Positions 24,150 to 35,370 of a stretch of DNA of 64,000 bases are shown piece by piece; position 1 is the stretch's first letter; every line of letters starts with the position of its first letter. Made by a program: the position numbers and the translations under genes. This DNA is from Thamnocephalis sphaerospora (lineage: Eukaryota; Zoopagomycota; Zoopagomycetes; Zoopagales; Sigmoideomycetaceae), in assembly GCA_003614735.1 (NCBI GenBank), contig KZ992426.1, positions 33,038-97,037 on the forward strand. Direction: 5' to 3'. The notes beneath the pieces are model-generated. The model was not told the DNA's origin, made no database searches, and was given only the letters and a program-made list of their open reading frames with translations.

Positions 24150-24193
<44 letters not shown>
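24094..24193 (-). repeat. CAG/CAA repeats encoding poly-Gln
   Basis: Two CAG/CAA blocks (about 24094-24123 and 24151-24193) separated by a non-repeat segment that encodes PMPSLVQVA in the same frame. They code for the C-terminal Gln-rich tail of the CDK5-like kinase. The mix of CAG and CAA suggests an older, relatively stable repeat. Confidence 0.75.
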
Positions 24194-25999
24194 GCCGACA
24201 ACTGTGCCTGCCTCAAGCGCATGTTGATGTCGGCAAAAAACTCGTCTGAATGGCGTACCGAGCGATATTGCTGTGGTCAGCAAACATACTTGTAGCAACC
24301 AAGGTCCACGGTACTTACGCTGTAGCGCCTCGCGTGCGCTGATACGTCGGTCTGGCTGATACTCAAGTAGACGCTACGAAAATGAGAGCACAGGGTAAGC
24401 CAGGCTCGTGTAAACGAGCAGATGCACCGAATATCTCTTGTGCTACTTACACCAAGCAAGTCTACGCCAGACTGATTGAGTTTTGGAAATAGGCGCTCAA
24501 GCATGATACGCTGGTGCACAGGAAAGTCTGCGCGATACTCTGGCAGCTGCGACACACCCGGCCATGATGCTTCACTTGGTGTGCCCAGCACTGTACGCTA
24601 GCGACAACGCAAGACGACGGTTAAGTACAACTGGCCGTATCCGCTGATGGCTTGTGCGTGCTGCGTCCGTGCATAAAAGGATATTTAAAGATGCGTAGTA
24701 GCTGGTCCTGCACCGAGTTGCCCGGAAACAGCGGCCGACCAGATACCATTTCTAATTTTGCATCAAATAATAAACAATCTGCTCCAAGCGAGTGTCACGC
24801 CGGTACATACCTGCAAAAATACAGCCAATCGACCACAGATCGATGCTTGTAGAGTATTGACGCGAACCCATCAGCACGTCTGGTGGCCGGTACCAGAGCG
24901 TGACCACCTAAATGTGCACTAGTATCAGAACCAGTGCATCGTATTCTGACACGAATTGCCGCCAAGGTAGCTTACTTCGTGCGAATAGCTGCGCACTGGA
25001 ATGCCATAAGCACGTGCCAGACCAAAGTCGCCCAGTTTTAGCTCTCCTTTCTGCAAATTTTAAGATCCAGTTGTCGCAGCCATCAGCATGCAAGTAATAG
25101 AAATGCAGCGCATCTGTGCGCCAGATGTACGACTTTACCTTGTTGATGAGCAAGTTCTGAGGTTTGAGGTCCTAATAATGCCAAAGCAGCGCAGTTCAGC
25201 TCATTCGTCATTGAAACTGTTCGTCATCGGCTGCTTACTCGGTGTAATACACGCTGCGAGTGGCAAAAATCAATGCCCTGCAAAAGTTGAAAGAGTAGAT
25301 TCTATGCAGCGTTGATCGGCATTAAATCACCGTGCTCTCAGTCTTTGTCTATTGCAGACTTGCCTGGATGGTGACGAGATCAATGTCGCCTCCATTTGCG
25401 TCAAGATACTTTTTCAAGTCCGAATCGAGATACTCAAACACCAGGGTTAGTTTTCGATCCGTATGGAGCACATCGTGGAGTCTGGCGTGCAAGGTGATGT
25501 AGCGCGCTACATGATTAGCACGCAGTCAGGCTGCGGACACTTTGCGGCAGACACACACCGGACCACATTGGGATGAACCAGCTCTTTGAGCAGCGAGACC
25601 TCTCGAATGGCCGTGCATGGCACCTAGCATGTGCACACGCGCAAGCGATACATTAGCCGACGCCGTATGACCATGCGGCTATGCACTACCTACGCCTTCC
25701 TCCTCGTTGTCGAGCCGAATGCGTTTGAGCGCCACCACTTCATTTGTCTCGCGATTCAGCGACTTGTACACGATGCCATAGGTGCCTGTCGCACCGCGTG
25801 GTAAGCAATGCATGCGCCAAGTCAGTCATCTTGGGCAAAGGGATACAATTCATCGACACGCTCGCGCAGCCAACCTTCGCCGAGCTTTTCTATTTTCTGC
25901 TCGTTTGCAGCCGTCAGGAGCGCCGTTAGTAGCCGCGCATGCTTACAGCCGGCGAGAGAGTGGACATGCGGCCCAGCTACCAACCTGGTATTTTTCCAT
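24094..25999 (-). CDS. CDK5: Cyclin-dependent kinase, CDK5-like, with poly-Gln tail
   Basis: Minus-strand exons: 25999-25985, 25896-25875 (22 nt), 25785-25694, 25623-25559, 25481-25364, 25301-25239, 25171-25139, 25050-24976, 24907-24811, 24751-24685, 24592-24451, 24373-24319, then a last exon near 24279-24094. The protein reads [20 protein letters not shown], catalytic Lys in [10 protein letters not shown], the PSSALRE-type cyclin helix as [39 protein letters not shown] and GRPLFPGNS. It is closest to CDK5/Pho85-type kinases. The C-terminal extension ends in two poly-Gln blocks and a TAG at 24096-24094. The intron 24684-24593 is AT-AC; intron 25363-25302 is GC-AG. The last junction (after 24319) fits only one base out of frame with the poly-Gln frame, so the tail boundary is unresolved. 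Confidence 0.92.
24593..24684 (-). other. U12-type AT-AC intron in CDK5
   Basis: Read on the minus strand, the intron starts ATATCCTTTT, a perfect match to the U12 AT-AC 5' splice site, and ends GCGTAC. Removing it joins LLRIFK to [11 protein letters not shown] exactly as in CDK5 proteins (phase 2). No GT or AG alternative gives this join. A branch-like element ACTTAACC lies 27 nt from the 3' end, somewhat farther than usual for U12 introns. Length 92 bp. Confidence 0.88.
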
Positions 26000-27029
26000 G
26001 GCGAGCGTCGGAGTGGCTGGTAGATGACTGGAATCTCCCCTACAGCACGTCTGCAACGGCACACGTCTGTTAGCAGCCAGCGGTTGCTTGGCAGGCGCAC
26101 ACCGTAGCGCTGCAGACAACCACCAAAGTAATCTTTTCTGCGTGCAAGCCGGCGAGATGGACGCACCGTTGTTTTTGGCGTCGACAGTGCAACGTGCCGC
26201 TGCGACTGCGCTGAATTACCGAGCAAGTGTATCAAACGGCCAGGTGGGCCAAGGTCAGCTGGTGCGTGTTATACGCGGCTGGCTGCAATGTCTGAACGGA
26301 CGTGCGAGCAGGATGGAGGCCGGTGGAGTAGTAGTTGGCGGAAGGGGAGGAGCAGCCGCTGTTGTGGATGTGATGGGCACAACACTTTACCATCGGCTGG
26401 TTTACGGTAAGTGGTTACCACGGCCGTGCAGCTGGCTGTGCATGGCCTGCGCCCAGCTTTGGCCCTGGCGGTCGCATGCTTGTTGTGTATGTGCAGCGGT
26501 CGCCTGTTACGCTATTACAGCAGGGGCGGCGGAGCGGTGCCTTAGCGTTCGCCTGTAGTTGCTGAAACCGCTGCGGTGTGAAGGGACGCATTGCAACAAG
26601 CACGCATACTGCACACGGCAATGTAGAGCATGGATTCGCCGACAAATGCACGATTGCTTCAGGATACCTGCTGACTGCGCAGGTGCCGTCGAGTGCAGGC
26701 GCCATGGCGGCCATCGGGTCTATTGGATCATGCGTGCTCAGCGCCGTTCGTGACAGTGGCCGTTGTAGACGTCATCCTAGTCGATCGATAGCACAGCGGC
26801 ATCACTGCCCTCACTTCCTCGCACCCTCTCACCTGACTTGCCATCGCCAGTCCTCCTTCCTGCCACCGCTACCGCTACCCTGCCGCCCACATTCAGTCGC
26901 TTACTGTTTTACCAGCTCTTTGGCACGCAAGCCTCCTAGGTCGTCTGCACCAGTCTCCGTATATCTTTTGCCTTACCCGACGCACAATCCTGCCGCGTGT
27001 GTTGATACCTGTTGTCGAGCGCATCTAGC
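26000..27029. other. Divergent intergenic region between CDK5 and the V-ATPase H gene
   Basis: About 1.03 kb. An open frame at 26088-26558 (plus) has no recognisable motif and a composition unlike the neighbouring coding exons. Promoters for both genes are expected here. Confidence 0.45.
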
Positions 27030-29085
27030 ATGACGTCTGCCGCTGTCACGCCGCCGTCCGCCCTCAGCAATGGGTCGCTGGACACCGATGAGCCTGTTCT
27101 GTCCACTGTGTTTGTGACCGGCAACTATCTGGAGGAGCGCACAGGGGAAATTCGGTCGCGGGGAACGCCCTGGGAGGTGCGTGCATCGCCAGCGCGACTT
27201 TGCAGGCAGGCAGTTGACTGAGCCACCTTTGAACCTACACCTACAGAGCTACCATAAGGCGCAGCTTATCACAGAAACGGAGCAGGGTCTCTTGCGCTGC
27301 TATCAGCGTGATACTCAGGAGGTGCGTTTGGCGGCAGGCAAATGCTACGACTGCTGCTGACGATTTGGAACGCGCACTGCCATACGCAGAACAACGATCG
27401 TTACGCTGCGCTCTTTATATCGCTGCTGCAAAAGATTGTGCGTACAGAGCCGATCCAGCATATTCTGGTGCTGATTGATGATATGCTGAACGGTGCGTGT
27501 TTGCGGACGTCATGTGTGCCGTTGAAGCGACTGGCGCTGACGGTTCTCGGGCAACTGTCGCCAATAGATGATGCAGGTCGGGTGCAGCTATACTTGAATC
27601 TGGCCAAGACGAATGCCGATCTGCCGTACGGACCGCTGCTCAAGTAAGCTTCAGCGATAAAAGGCGGCGTGGTGGACCTTATCTCTGCTCGACTGCGGTG
27701 CTAACCGTGCAGGATATGCGGCCGACAGATGGCTGGACAAGGATGATGAATACATTTCGGCCAAAACGGCCAAGATTCTTACGCTACTCATATGGTAGGC
27801 GTATCTGCATGCATATAGCTTGCGATACACGTTTGCTTACGTGGTAATCCTGCTCAGCTCTGCTGGCCGCGTGCCGCCGCAGGACTTTTCGGCCCTATTG
27901 GACTGGCTGGTGAAGCAGCTGTACAACGTGCGTGTCAAGGCAGCTGCCGACTTGGCCGCACAGTTGCTCTCGTCGTTGCTCCATGTGCACGAGCTGCGTG
28001 CGCAGTTTTACCAAACGCCTCGGGGCATGTCTGCGTACGTTTTACTTGCCGTATGACCTGGCGGTTGCTAGGATGCTGTGTTTACGTTTGAACTAACCTG
28101 GTGCGCGTGTGTCAGCGTGATGGATGCGCTGAAGCGCAACAAGGACAATCCGCAGATGCAATATCAGCTGATTTCTTGCATCTGGCTGCTTAGTTTTGAG
28201 GTAGAAATTGCCGAAGACATTGACCAGTATGTAGCGAGACATGCAAAAATGCGCAGGTGATGGTACATTGGCGGTGCAAGCAGCGAGCTGACGGTGCATT
28301 ATGCCATCAGCACACACGGCGTCATCTCGGTGCTGATTGAGATTGCAAAGCATGCCATCAAAGAAAAGGTCATTCGCGTTAGCGTGGCCACGTTCCGCGT
28401 AGGTAGCTACGGGTGCAGACAGCGTCAGGCTACCAGCGTGTTACTTATCGCCAGCATGTCACATTTGCGTTGGTTGTTTATTGATGGGTAGAATCTGGTT
28501 GAGAAGGCGCTACCGTTCAATCTGAGCTCAATGCTCGTTCATCGCCTACTTCCCTTCTGCGAGCAGCTGCTCAACCGCAAGTTTCAGGATACCGACATAT
28601 TAGAAGACGTTCAGGTGGTGCGTGATCAGCTGCAGGTGGAGTTTCAAAACATCAGGTAGACATGGCAGCATCCGAGAGTGTACGAATGCAAGGCAACTCA
28701 CATTTTGATGCGTGAATGCACCTTGGTACACGATTGCAGCTCCTTTGAGGTGTACGTCACCGAGCTGGAAAGCGGTCGGCTGGATTGGACGCCCGTTCAT
28801 CTGTCCGAGCACTTTTGGCAGCAGAATGTGCAGCGCTTCAACGAAAACGACTACGCGCTGCTCAAGCTGCTGGCGCAGCAGCTCGCCTCTGCCACCGGTT
28901 CTACCGAGCTGGCGGTGGCAGCACATGACATTGGTCAATACGTGAAGCATTGTCCGCAGGGAAAGCGTATCCTGCAAGATATTGGCGCCAAGCAGCGGAT
29001 TATGGAGCTTATGGCCCACGAAAATCCGGACGTGCGATATCAGGCGCTGGTTGCGGTGCAAAGCCTCATGGTCCATGCATGGTAA
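27030..29085 (+). CDS. VMA13: V-type H+-ATPase subunit H
   Basis: Ten exons (27030-27176, 27247-27321, 27390-27492, 27577-27643, 27729-27794, 27858-28034, 28116-28226, 28284-28398, 28492-28655, 28740-29085) join to 456 residues (human 483). Subunit H bridges the V1 and V0 sectors and couples or silences ATP hydrolysis of the vacuolar proton pump. Armadillo-like helices run throughout. The C-terminal domain is clearest: LESGRLDWTPVHLSEHFW, FNENDYALLKLL, VAAHDIGQYVKHCPQGKR, QALVAVQSLMVHAW, matching the animal and yeast proteins. QLITETEQGLLRCYQRD near the N-terminus also fits. The stop is the TAA at 29083-29085. It overlaps a GTAAGC donor-like site, so a one- or two-codon terminal exon further downstream cannot be excluded. 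Confidence 0.94.
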
Positions 29086-29909
29086 GCGACGACTGAGAAT
29101 AGAGCTGTTGTGTTTACAGCTAACGCTGACTACGACCTGCTGCGGTGCGTGGTGGATACTAGGAACTAGTGCATGACCAAGCGCTGTGTGTGGAACGGGC
29201 GGGGTGCAGTGCAGCGATTTACTGTCCTTGAACGATCTACGACGGCATTGGCAGTGCCGAAACTCTAGCCTATCTGCTATGGTCTCCTGTTTAGTTGTTT
29301 GGCAAAAGAGCTGCTCAGCAAAGTATGTTTTGTTAAACGACAACGTTTATCTTACGTTTTGATACTTGAAGTGCTGCACGCGAGAGGTTTGGATGTTTTC
29401 CTGTCGTATTGCTATCCCAGCTCGATATCCCAGGAATTCCACGCAAGGCGGGCTGGAGAGTATGGGCGGCGTAAAGGGTAGATAAACGAGCCAAGTATGT
29501 ACATTGGCAGCAACGCTCGGCTGCGAATTGCGTCATAGGCGCGGCATAGGAGCGGCTGAAAAGCGCCAAAACACCAGGCAGCCGGTGGCATTACTGCACA
29601 TTGTCACGCGATATGTCCTGACATACGCGTGGAAAGCAACGTGGGAAATAGCTACGGGGAGGCCGCAAAGTGGGCCATTTCGTAAGTGCTGATGGAAAAT
29701 GCACATCACAAGCAAGCGCAAGCCCGTCACAGCATCTTGGAGATCGATAATTGAGCAGATGGCGCGAATATTCACAATACTGGTATGTGCAACAAAGGAC
29801 ACATGCAAGATCTGTACCTCGTAGCACTTTGTCGTCTTCTCGCACTGCCACTTTTTGCCACTCACTTGGCTTTCTGCGCGAGCTTCGTTACATTGCAGCA
29901 ACTTTTAAA
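29086..29909. other. Intergenic region, no gene recognised
   Basis: About 820 bp between the V-ATPase H gene and the ERG6 pseudogene. Open frames on both strands lack motifs. Nothing else recognised. Confidence 0.45.
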
Positions 29910-31287
29910 ATGCCCACTACCAATGCTGCCGCGCCATCATCGTCCAGCATTACTGTTGTGGGCAGTGATGCAGCTACAGAGTAAGAGCATACCAACGTGT
30001 TTCATGGCAGTTTGAAAGCAAACAGCACCTCCAACCTTTTTACCAAGGCTGCCTGCAAAAATAATGCGCTCCACAGTGAAGCGGTCAAAGATTACGTTCA
30101 GTTTTATGAGCCGGATCGCGAGCGCGCCAGCCGCGAGGAAAACGTGGGCGAAAGGAAGAGCGCTTGAATAAGCAACTACAAAAGGCTTATGAATACCTAC
30201 TACAATCTGGTTACTGACTTTTACGAGGCGGGCATAGGCGGCGCATTGTATCATTATACAGGGGTGGCAGAATACGTGTGCGACGTGTGTCTAGCTGCAG
30301 ACCCTGATGGTGCACTGTTGCTTGCAGTATGGCTGAGGCAAGTTGTTTCACCTTGCTCGCATCTATCCTGGAGAAGCATTAGGTCAGAGCATTGCGCGCT
30401 ATGAACACTACCTAGCATTTCTACTTGGTCGCAAGCCGGACATGAAGGTGCTGGTACGTTTGCATGCTCTCTATGTTATGCGTCATGGCTGTTGAATATT
30501 TGATATAGCTACCATCTAGGATGTTGGCTGCGGTGTCGGAGGGTCTGCGCGCAAAGTCATTCATTTTGTGGTGCCAGCGTGACCGGGCTGAACCACAATG
30601 CATACCAACTAGAGCGTGCTGCCATTTACACCGCTCGCGAGGGGTCTCTGACAGGTGGAGCTCTATCGAAAGCGAGTTTATGAAAATGGGCGTTTCCGAC
30701 AGCTCATTCGACGCGGTAAGCACGTTTGTTTGCTGCACGAGCCACAATGACCAGGGTGACACCCTTTGTAGGCATACTCTTTTGCGTCTACTGTGCATGC
30801 ACCGGATTTGTCCGGTGCGTATGGTGAAATTTTTGGCGTGCTTAAGCCGGGCGGGCAGTTTGGCTGCTACGAGTGGTGCATGGCTGATCACTACGACGAC
30901 GCCAATACCAAACATCGTCGTATCCGCCTGGGAATCGAAAAGGAAATGGAATTTTGAGGCTAGTCTGCACGGCCGATGTACTGGCCGCATTGCGCAAAGT
31001 CGGCTTCACGGTAGAACACCACAAGATAGTAGGTGAAAATGACGTTATCCCGTGGTATACTGCGCTTGAAGGCAGCTGGACACGCAATTTTGTCCTCACG
31101 TCGGCTGACGTTCATTTCAAGGACACGGCGGTAGGTTGCTAATGAGTATCGCGTACAGAGATGAAGAGATACCAATGCATTGTTGTTGCTTATGCCACTG
31201 GATGCCCACCGTCACTTGATCAAAGGAGGCAAGCTTGGGATCTTCACACCCATGTTCTGCTTTGTTGCTAGCAAGCCAGACGTCTAG
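29910..31287 (+). pseudogene. ERG6: Decayed sterol 24-C-methyltransferase (ERG6) gene
   Basis: The former product methylates C24 of the sterol side chain in ergosterol-type sterol synthesis. Recognisable blocks, in order: NYKRLMNTYYNLVTDFYE, FHLARIYPGEALGQSIARYE, the SAM-binding motif DVGCGVGG (about 30520), VTGLNHNAYQLERA, SEFMKMGVSDSSFDA, VHAPDLSGAYGEIFGVLKPG, YEWCMADHYDDANTKHRR, DVIPWYTALEG, and the SMT C-terminal LGIFTPMFCFVASKP ending at 31287. Lesions: an in-frame TGA at 30165-30167 inside a 12-nt insertion; a TGA at 30334-30336 where the YGWG motif needs Trp; single-base losses near 30570, 30643 and 30941; and a shortened SMT C-terminal region. Intron positions (GC donor at 30228, others GT) are still visible, so it decayed from an intron-bearing gene and is not a retrocopy. 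Neighbouring genes in the same assembly are clean, which argues against general sequencing error. Confidence 0.82.
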
Positions 31288-32969
31288 CCGACGCGCTCAT
31301 TTGTATTACTCCCGCTACTTTTGTCCCCTTCGCAGTAAACTTTCAGAATCCCGCATGGTGCACAATAGCTGCGGTACTCGCTCAATGCGGTTTACGCTGA
31401 CTGGCTAGACTCCACGTAACGGATGGCTGTCACAAGGCGATATACAAGCTGGTGTATTGAAACGCAAGTGGGAGAGGTAATACCAGTTGCCAAACGGATT
31501 CATGTTGAGCGACTCGCTCGTGGAGCACCATACGGCCACTCGCAGTCAGTCGAAACAACGTGCCAGGAGGTTGGGCTAAGAACGTGATAATCACGCGGAT
31601 GAAACAAACACAATGCCCTGAGTCTGCTTGGCAGCAGCAAACAATCGGGCGAGACCGTTTGCTGTGAACAGACGGTAAGGAAAGACATGGCAGCAACTGC
31701 GAACAAATGCTGTTGATTGGATTTGGCTTTTGCGTCGTGTCAGCATCTGTGGTAATACGTTGCATCCATTGCCATTCGCAGCCACGCACCACCAGAATCG
31801 GGCGTGGTCAGTGTACTGCGGTCTGCTACGGGGTTTGTACTGCGCTTGTGCGCTTATCATTGCACTGCCATGGTCTTTGGACAACTGGGGTTTCACGGTG
31901 CAGCCGAAAACTGCACCGCAGTGCGTCATATCCTAGTCTGGTGGTCATGTGTCTTTGTTCTCTCGTGCGGCATTTGCCATGAGCGCCTTTATCGTCAATA
32001 ATGTACGACGCATATGCTTTTGCGCGCTTTGATGCGCGTTTTGGTTTTATACCCAGTTGGGCCTTGCCGACCGCACTGTGCTATCCTGCCGCCAATCCTG
32101 CGCATCGCTACCGTTGCCGCAGTAGGACACCGCTGTACCCAAGCTCGGATCAGTGTCAGGGCTGCGCCGCTCTTTACCACGCGTCATCGGCTTTCACAGC
32201 ATGGCTGTCGAACTGCTGGCGGCGTTGGCATCGTAGCGCTGGTGGCACAACGAGGTTGCGCTCCGGTTGCAGGAAGCTGTATCTTTTCCCTGGAGCTTTG
32301 CCACTTCATTACATTGCCACGAACCAGCCCCGATGACATGGTATGAGCGTGCCCGGCCACAGCGCAAAGACCGGGGGCGTACCATCATGGCCACAGTCAG
32401 GATCCGCCGAGTGCGTAGCACGGTGGTGCTGCTGTCCGCCAAACCGGCCAAGGTCACGGTCACTCAAATCACTATTTTGGCGCCGGCTCCGACAATTCCG
32501 TAGCATCCTCGGGGATAGCGACGCGCTGCATTGGCATATGCTCGACGGTGTGTACTTTATCCGTTTTCCTCGGCCTGCCTCGCAACACATAGCCGTGCAG
32601 TGCTATGCAAATGACCGTATGCGCCTATCTTGCTTGTGCTGCCGAGCTATAGCCTGTGTCATGCCATGCACTGTGCGGCCGCCTGTTACACAACGGCACG
32701 GTTTGATACGGGCGCTACATATCTGCGGCTTCATGAAATATAAGCCACCGAGTCCCGCCCGTCTGCCCGTCGCACTGCCTTAGCCCTTATTCACCATCCA
32801 CCATTCACCATTCATTGTCAGCGTCTAGGGCGGTACGGCCCTTTTATGCATGCCGTGACATTTTCTTTTGCATATTCTCGTCAAACCCATCCGCTCTGCT
32901 CATATTCAAACGTCTTACTTCTTGACCGCGGTGTATTAGCAGTAGCCGCATCTTTTACGTTACGCAATC
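31288..32969. other. Gene-poor stretch, nothing recognised
   Basis: About 1.68 kb. Frames of 60-146 codons overlap on both strands (for example 31430-31792 minus and 32343-32783 plus) but show no conserved motif, and no further ERG6 blocks are seen. The final 150 bases (poly-pyrimidine with CACCATTCACCATTCA) are likely the promoter and leader of the GPCR gene. Confidence 0.4.
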
Positions 32970-34360
32970 ATGCCCGTCAGCGATGAGCAGTGGGAGCTGA
33001 TCGGCCAGCTCACCATGTACCTTGGTATCGCAAGCTTTCTAGGCTCGCTGGCCATCATTATTGTAAGCGCTGACTCGCAAATCGCATACGTTGGCCGTAC
33101 TGCTTACACCACCGTATGGCATAGTCGTATTGGACCGTCGACTCTATGCGCAACGGTGTTGCTGAGCTGATAATGTTCATGTCCTGTACCAAGCTCACCA
33201 GTGCTATTGCACTAATCATTGGAAAGTAAGTTGAACAAAGAGGGCAAGCATACGGCCGATTCTAGCGCTAACACCAATCCCGACGAATCCAGACACGGCC
33301 CGGATGCTGGCGAAAGCAGCTTTCTGTGCCAAATGCAAAGCGTTTTCAGCCAGTATGGCGACTTTGCAGCCATGGTATGGAGCAGTTTTATTGCTGTCGA
33401 CATCACACTCATCATGCTGCGTCGCTACTCGGTCGATCAAGTGTGCAAATTACATCGACGAGTCTATCTGCCCATCTGCATTGCGCTACCGTTGATCATT
33501 GCGCTACTCCCGATATGGGTGCCTGATGCAGACGGCGAGCGTTTCTACGGCGACGCCGGAGGCTGGTGCTGGTTCACCGAAAAGAACGCGCGGTTTCGGT
33601 TCTATCTGCTCTACATTCCGTTCTGGGTCATATTCGTCTATAACGCAGTGACGTATATTACGATCGGGATCCATATTTGGCGTCAGGCGCGCAGGCTCCA
33701 AAAGTAGGTGCCGCTCCCTGCAAAGACGCACGGGCAAAGACTGACTAGTAGTGCAGCTTTACCGCGCTGAACCACAGCGCGCACATGATCGATTATGCCA
33801 AGAACGTGTCGCTCTACATGTTTTCGTATGTTCTTACCTGGTAGGTTGAAAAGGCGTCGGTACCATTTCAGCCGTGCTGTTCTTAACCAGCCCATTTCGC
33901 CCTTGGCAGGACAATCCCATCTATCAATCGCATACACGCGCTGGTCAGCGGCGATCAGGTTTACATACTTAATCTACTGCAGAGCATAGGTGACTCGACG
34001 GTGGGCGTCGTGGATCTGGCCATTTATCTGTACATTTGGAGAAAAAGTCTTTGGCACAAGTCGTACGGATCCCACATGGCCGGGCCCAGTCGGGACAACG
34101 GCAGGCATACGGGAACGACTCGCACCGATATCAGCACGTTTGGATTTCGGGGAAAGCAGCAACAGCACACGCTGCTATCGACGCTGGAGGAGTACAACGT
34201 TGATGCCGCAAACATGTACGATGGCGACGAGGGGTCCGCCTACCGTCCACCGCCGCAGGCAGCCATGGGCCAACTGATGCCACTCGAGACGCTAGGGTAT
34301 AAGGATTCGATATCATTTACGCCGCCCGCTGCCTATTCCAATAACGCGATAAACCGCTAG
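32970..34360 (+). CDS. cAMP-receptor-like seven-helix GPCR
   Basis: Exons 32970-33062, 33125-33225, 33293-33703, 33778-33840 and 33910-34360 join to 372 residues. The pattern is that of the Dictyostelium cAR/Crl (Dicty_CAR) family: TM1 LGIASFLGSLAIIIV, TM2 from LIMFMSCTKLTSAIALIIG, then ESSFLCQMQSVFSQYGD with the conserved Cys at the start of TM3, a loop, TM4 LPICIALPLIIALLPIWV, an extracellular GGWCWFTEKN with the partner Cys, TM5 YLLYIPFWVIFVYNAVTY, TM6 LYMFSYVLTWTIPSINRI and TM7 ILNLLQSIGDSTVGVVDLAI. A short cytoplasmic tail follows with Gln- and Pro-rich parts and possible phosphosites. Ligand unknown; these receptors signal through heterotrimeric G proteins at the plasma membrane. Confidence 0.9.
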
Positions 34361-35370
34361 CTAGTTTTAGTCTCCGTGACACGACTTGATCCATTTCGCA
34401 TGGGAAAGGGAAAATAGGACGTTGATCTTGCGCAACAGCGTTTTGGAGCAATAAGGAGGCCAGGGCGCGATTGAGCGTACCGGCTGTTGGAGATTGACGA
34501 TATTATCTAGTGTAGAGCACGTCGAAAGATGCCACTTGGCTAGCCAGCATGCACTATTTCGTAAGAATCGACGCCACATGTGTGCGCGGCATTCTGCAGA
34601 CACAAAAAATTGCGGATGACGACGATTTACCGGTGGTCTACGGCCACTTGTAAAAGGCCAGCGCGCTCGCTCTACCCTTGGACGCAACCCGCTGCCTATA
34701 ACGTGACAATACGTGCACCTTTACACATGGACGCAGAGACTGTTAACGCCATATATCATTATTTAAAAAACGGAAGCCACTTTGCATCGCTAGCTGCACG
34801 CGTATCGTATCACCGCGGCGAACGGCTTTGATGCACATGGCGGTCAAACGCACCTGCAACAGATACGATACACGTACGTGGGATGCATGTAGTACTGCAG
34901 ATACGCTCGGCAATCGACACGTACGCACTGCTCCACCATTCCACCAAAGCAGTGATGGCGATAAATGGGCGGCGGAAGCAACGGTACGGCGCAAACGCCG
35001 ACGGACGTCGCACAGCAATTGAAGCGTGTTGCACGCACTCAATACGCATAGCACGACACAACAGGAACAACAGCTATAACGGCAGCAGCCATGGTGAGTG
35101 TCTTCACCTTCGTCCGCAGCTCGTGGACGAAAGCAACAGTGCGGCCGGCATTGACTGGCCGGAAAGATAAATCGAACGGACAATGACAAAAGCAGGATGA
35201 AGAAGGAAGAAGAGCGCGTAAGGTGGATATTAGCGGCCACCGGCCAACAATGGGGGTCAGTGCGCGAACGCCAATGGAGCCGGAGAGTGAGCGCGGGTGC
35301 AGGAACATGCACACCAGTCAGCGCATCGTGCGCCTACAAGAGCGAGGCGCTCGCCGAGTACTGAGCAAAT
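34361..35370. other. Convergent intergenic region, no gene recognised
   Basis: About 1 kb between the stop of the GPCR gene (plus) and the stop of the PH-domain gene (minus). Longest open frames (for example 34743-35312 minus) have no motif. Confidence 0.45.

Noticed and set aside
30165-30336. TGA recoding as Trp, suggested by the TGA in the YGWG motif of ERG6
   Set aside because: All other genes use TGG for Trp and several use TGA as stop (COA1, HIR3, FNTA); ERG6 also has frameshifts, so decay explains it better.
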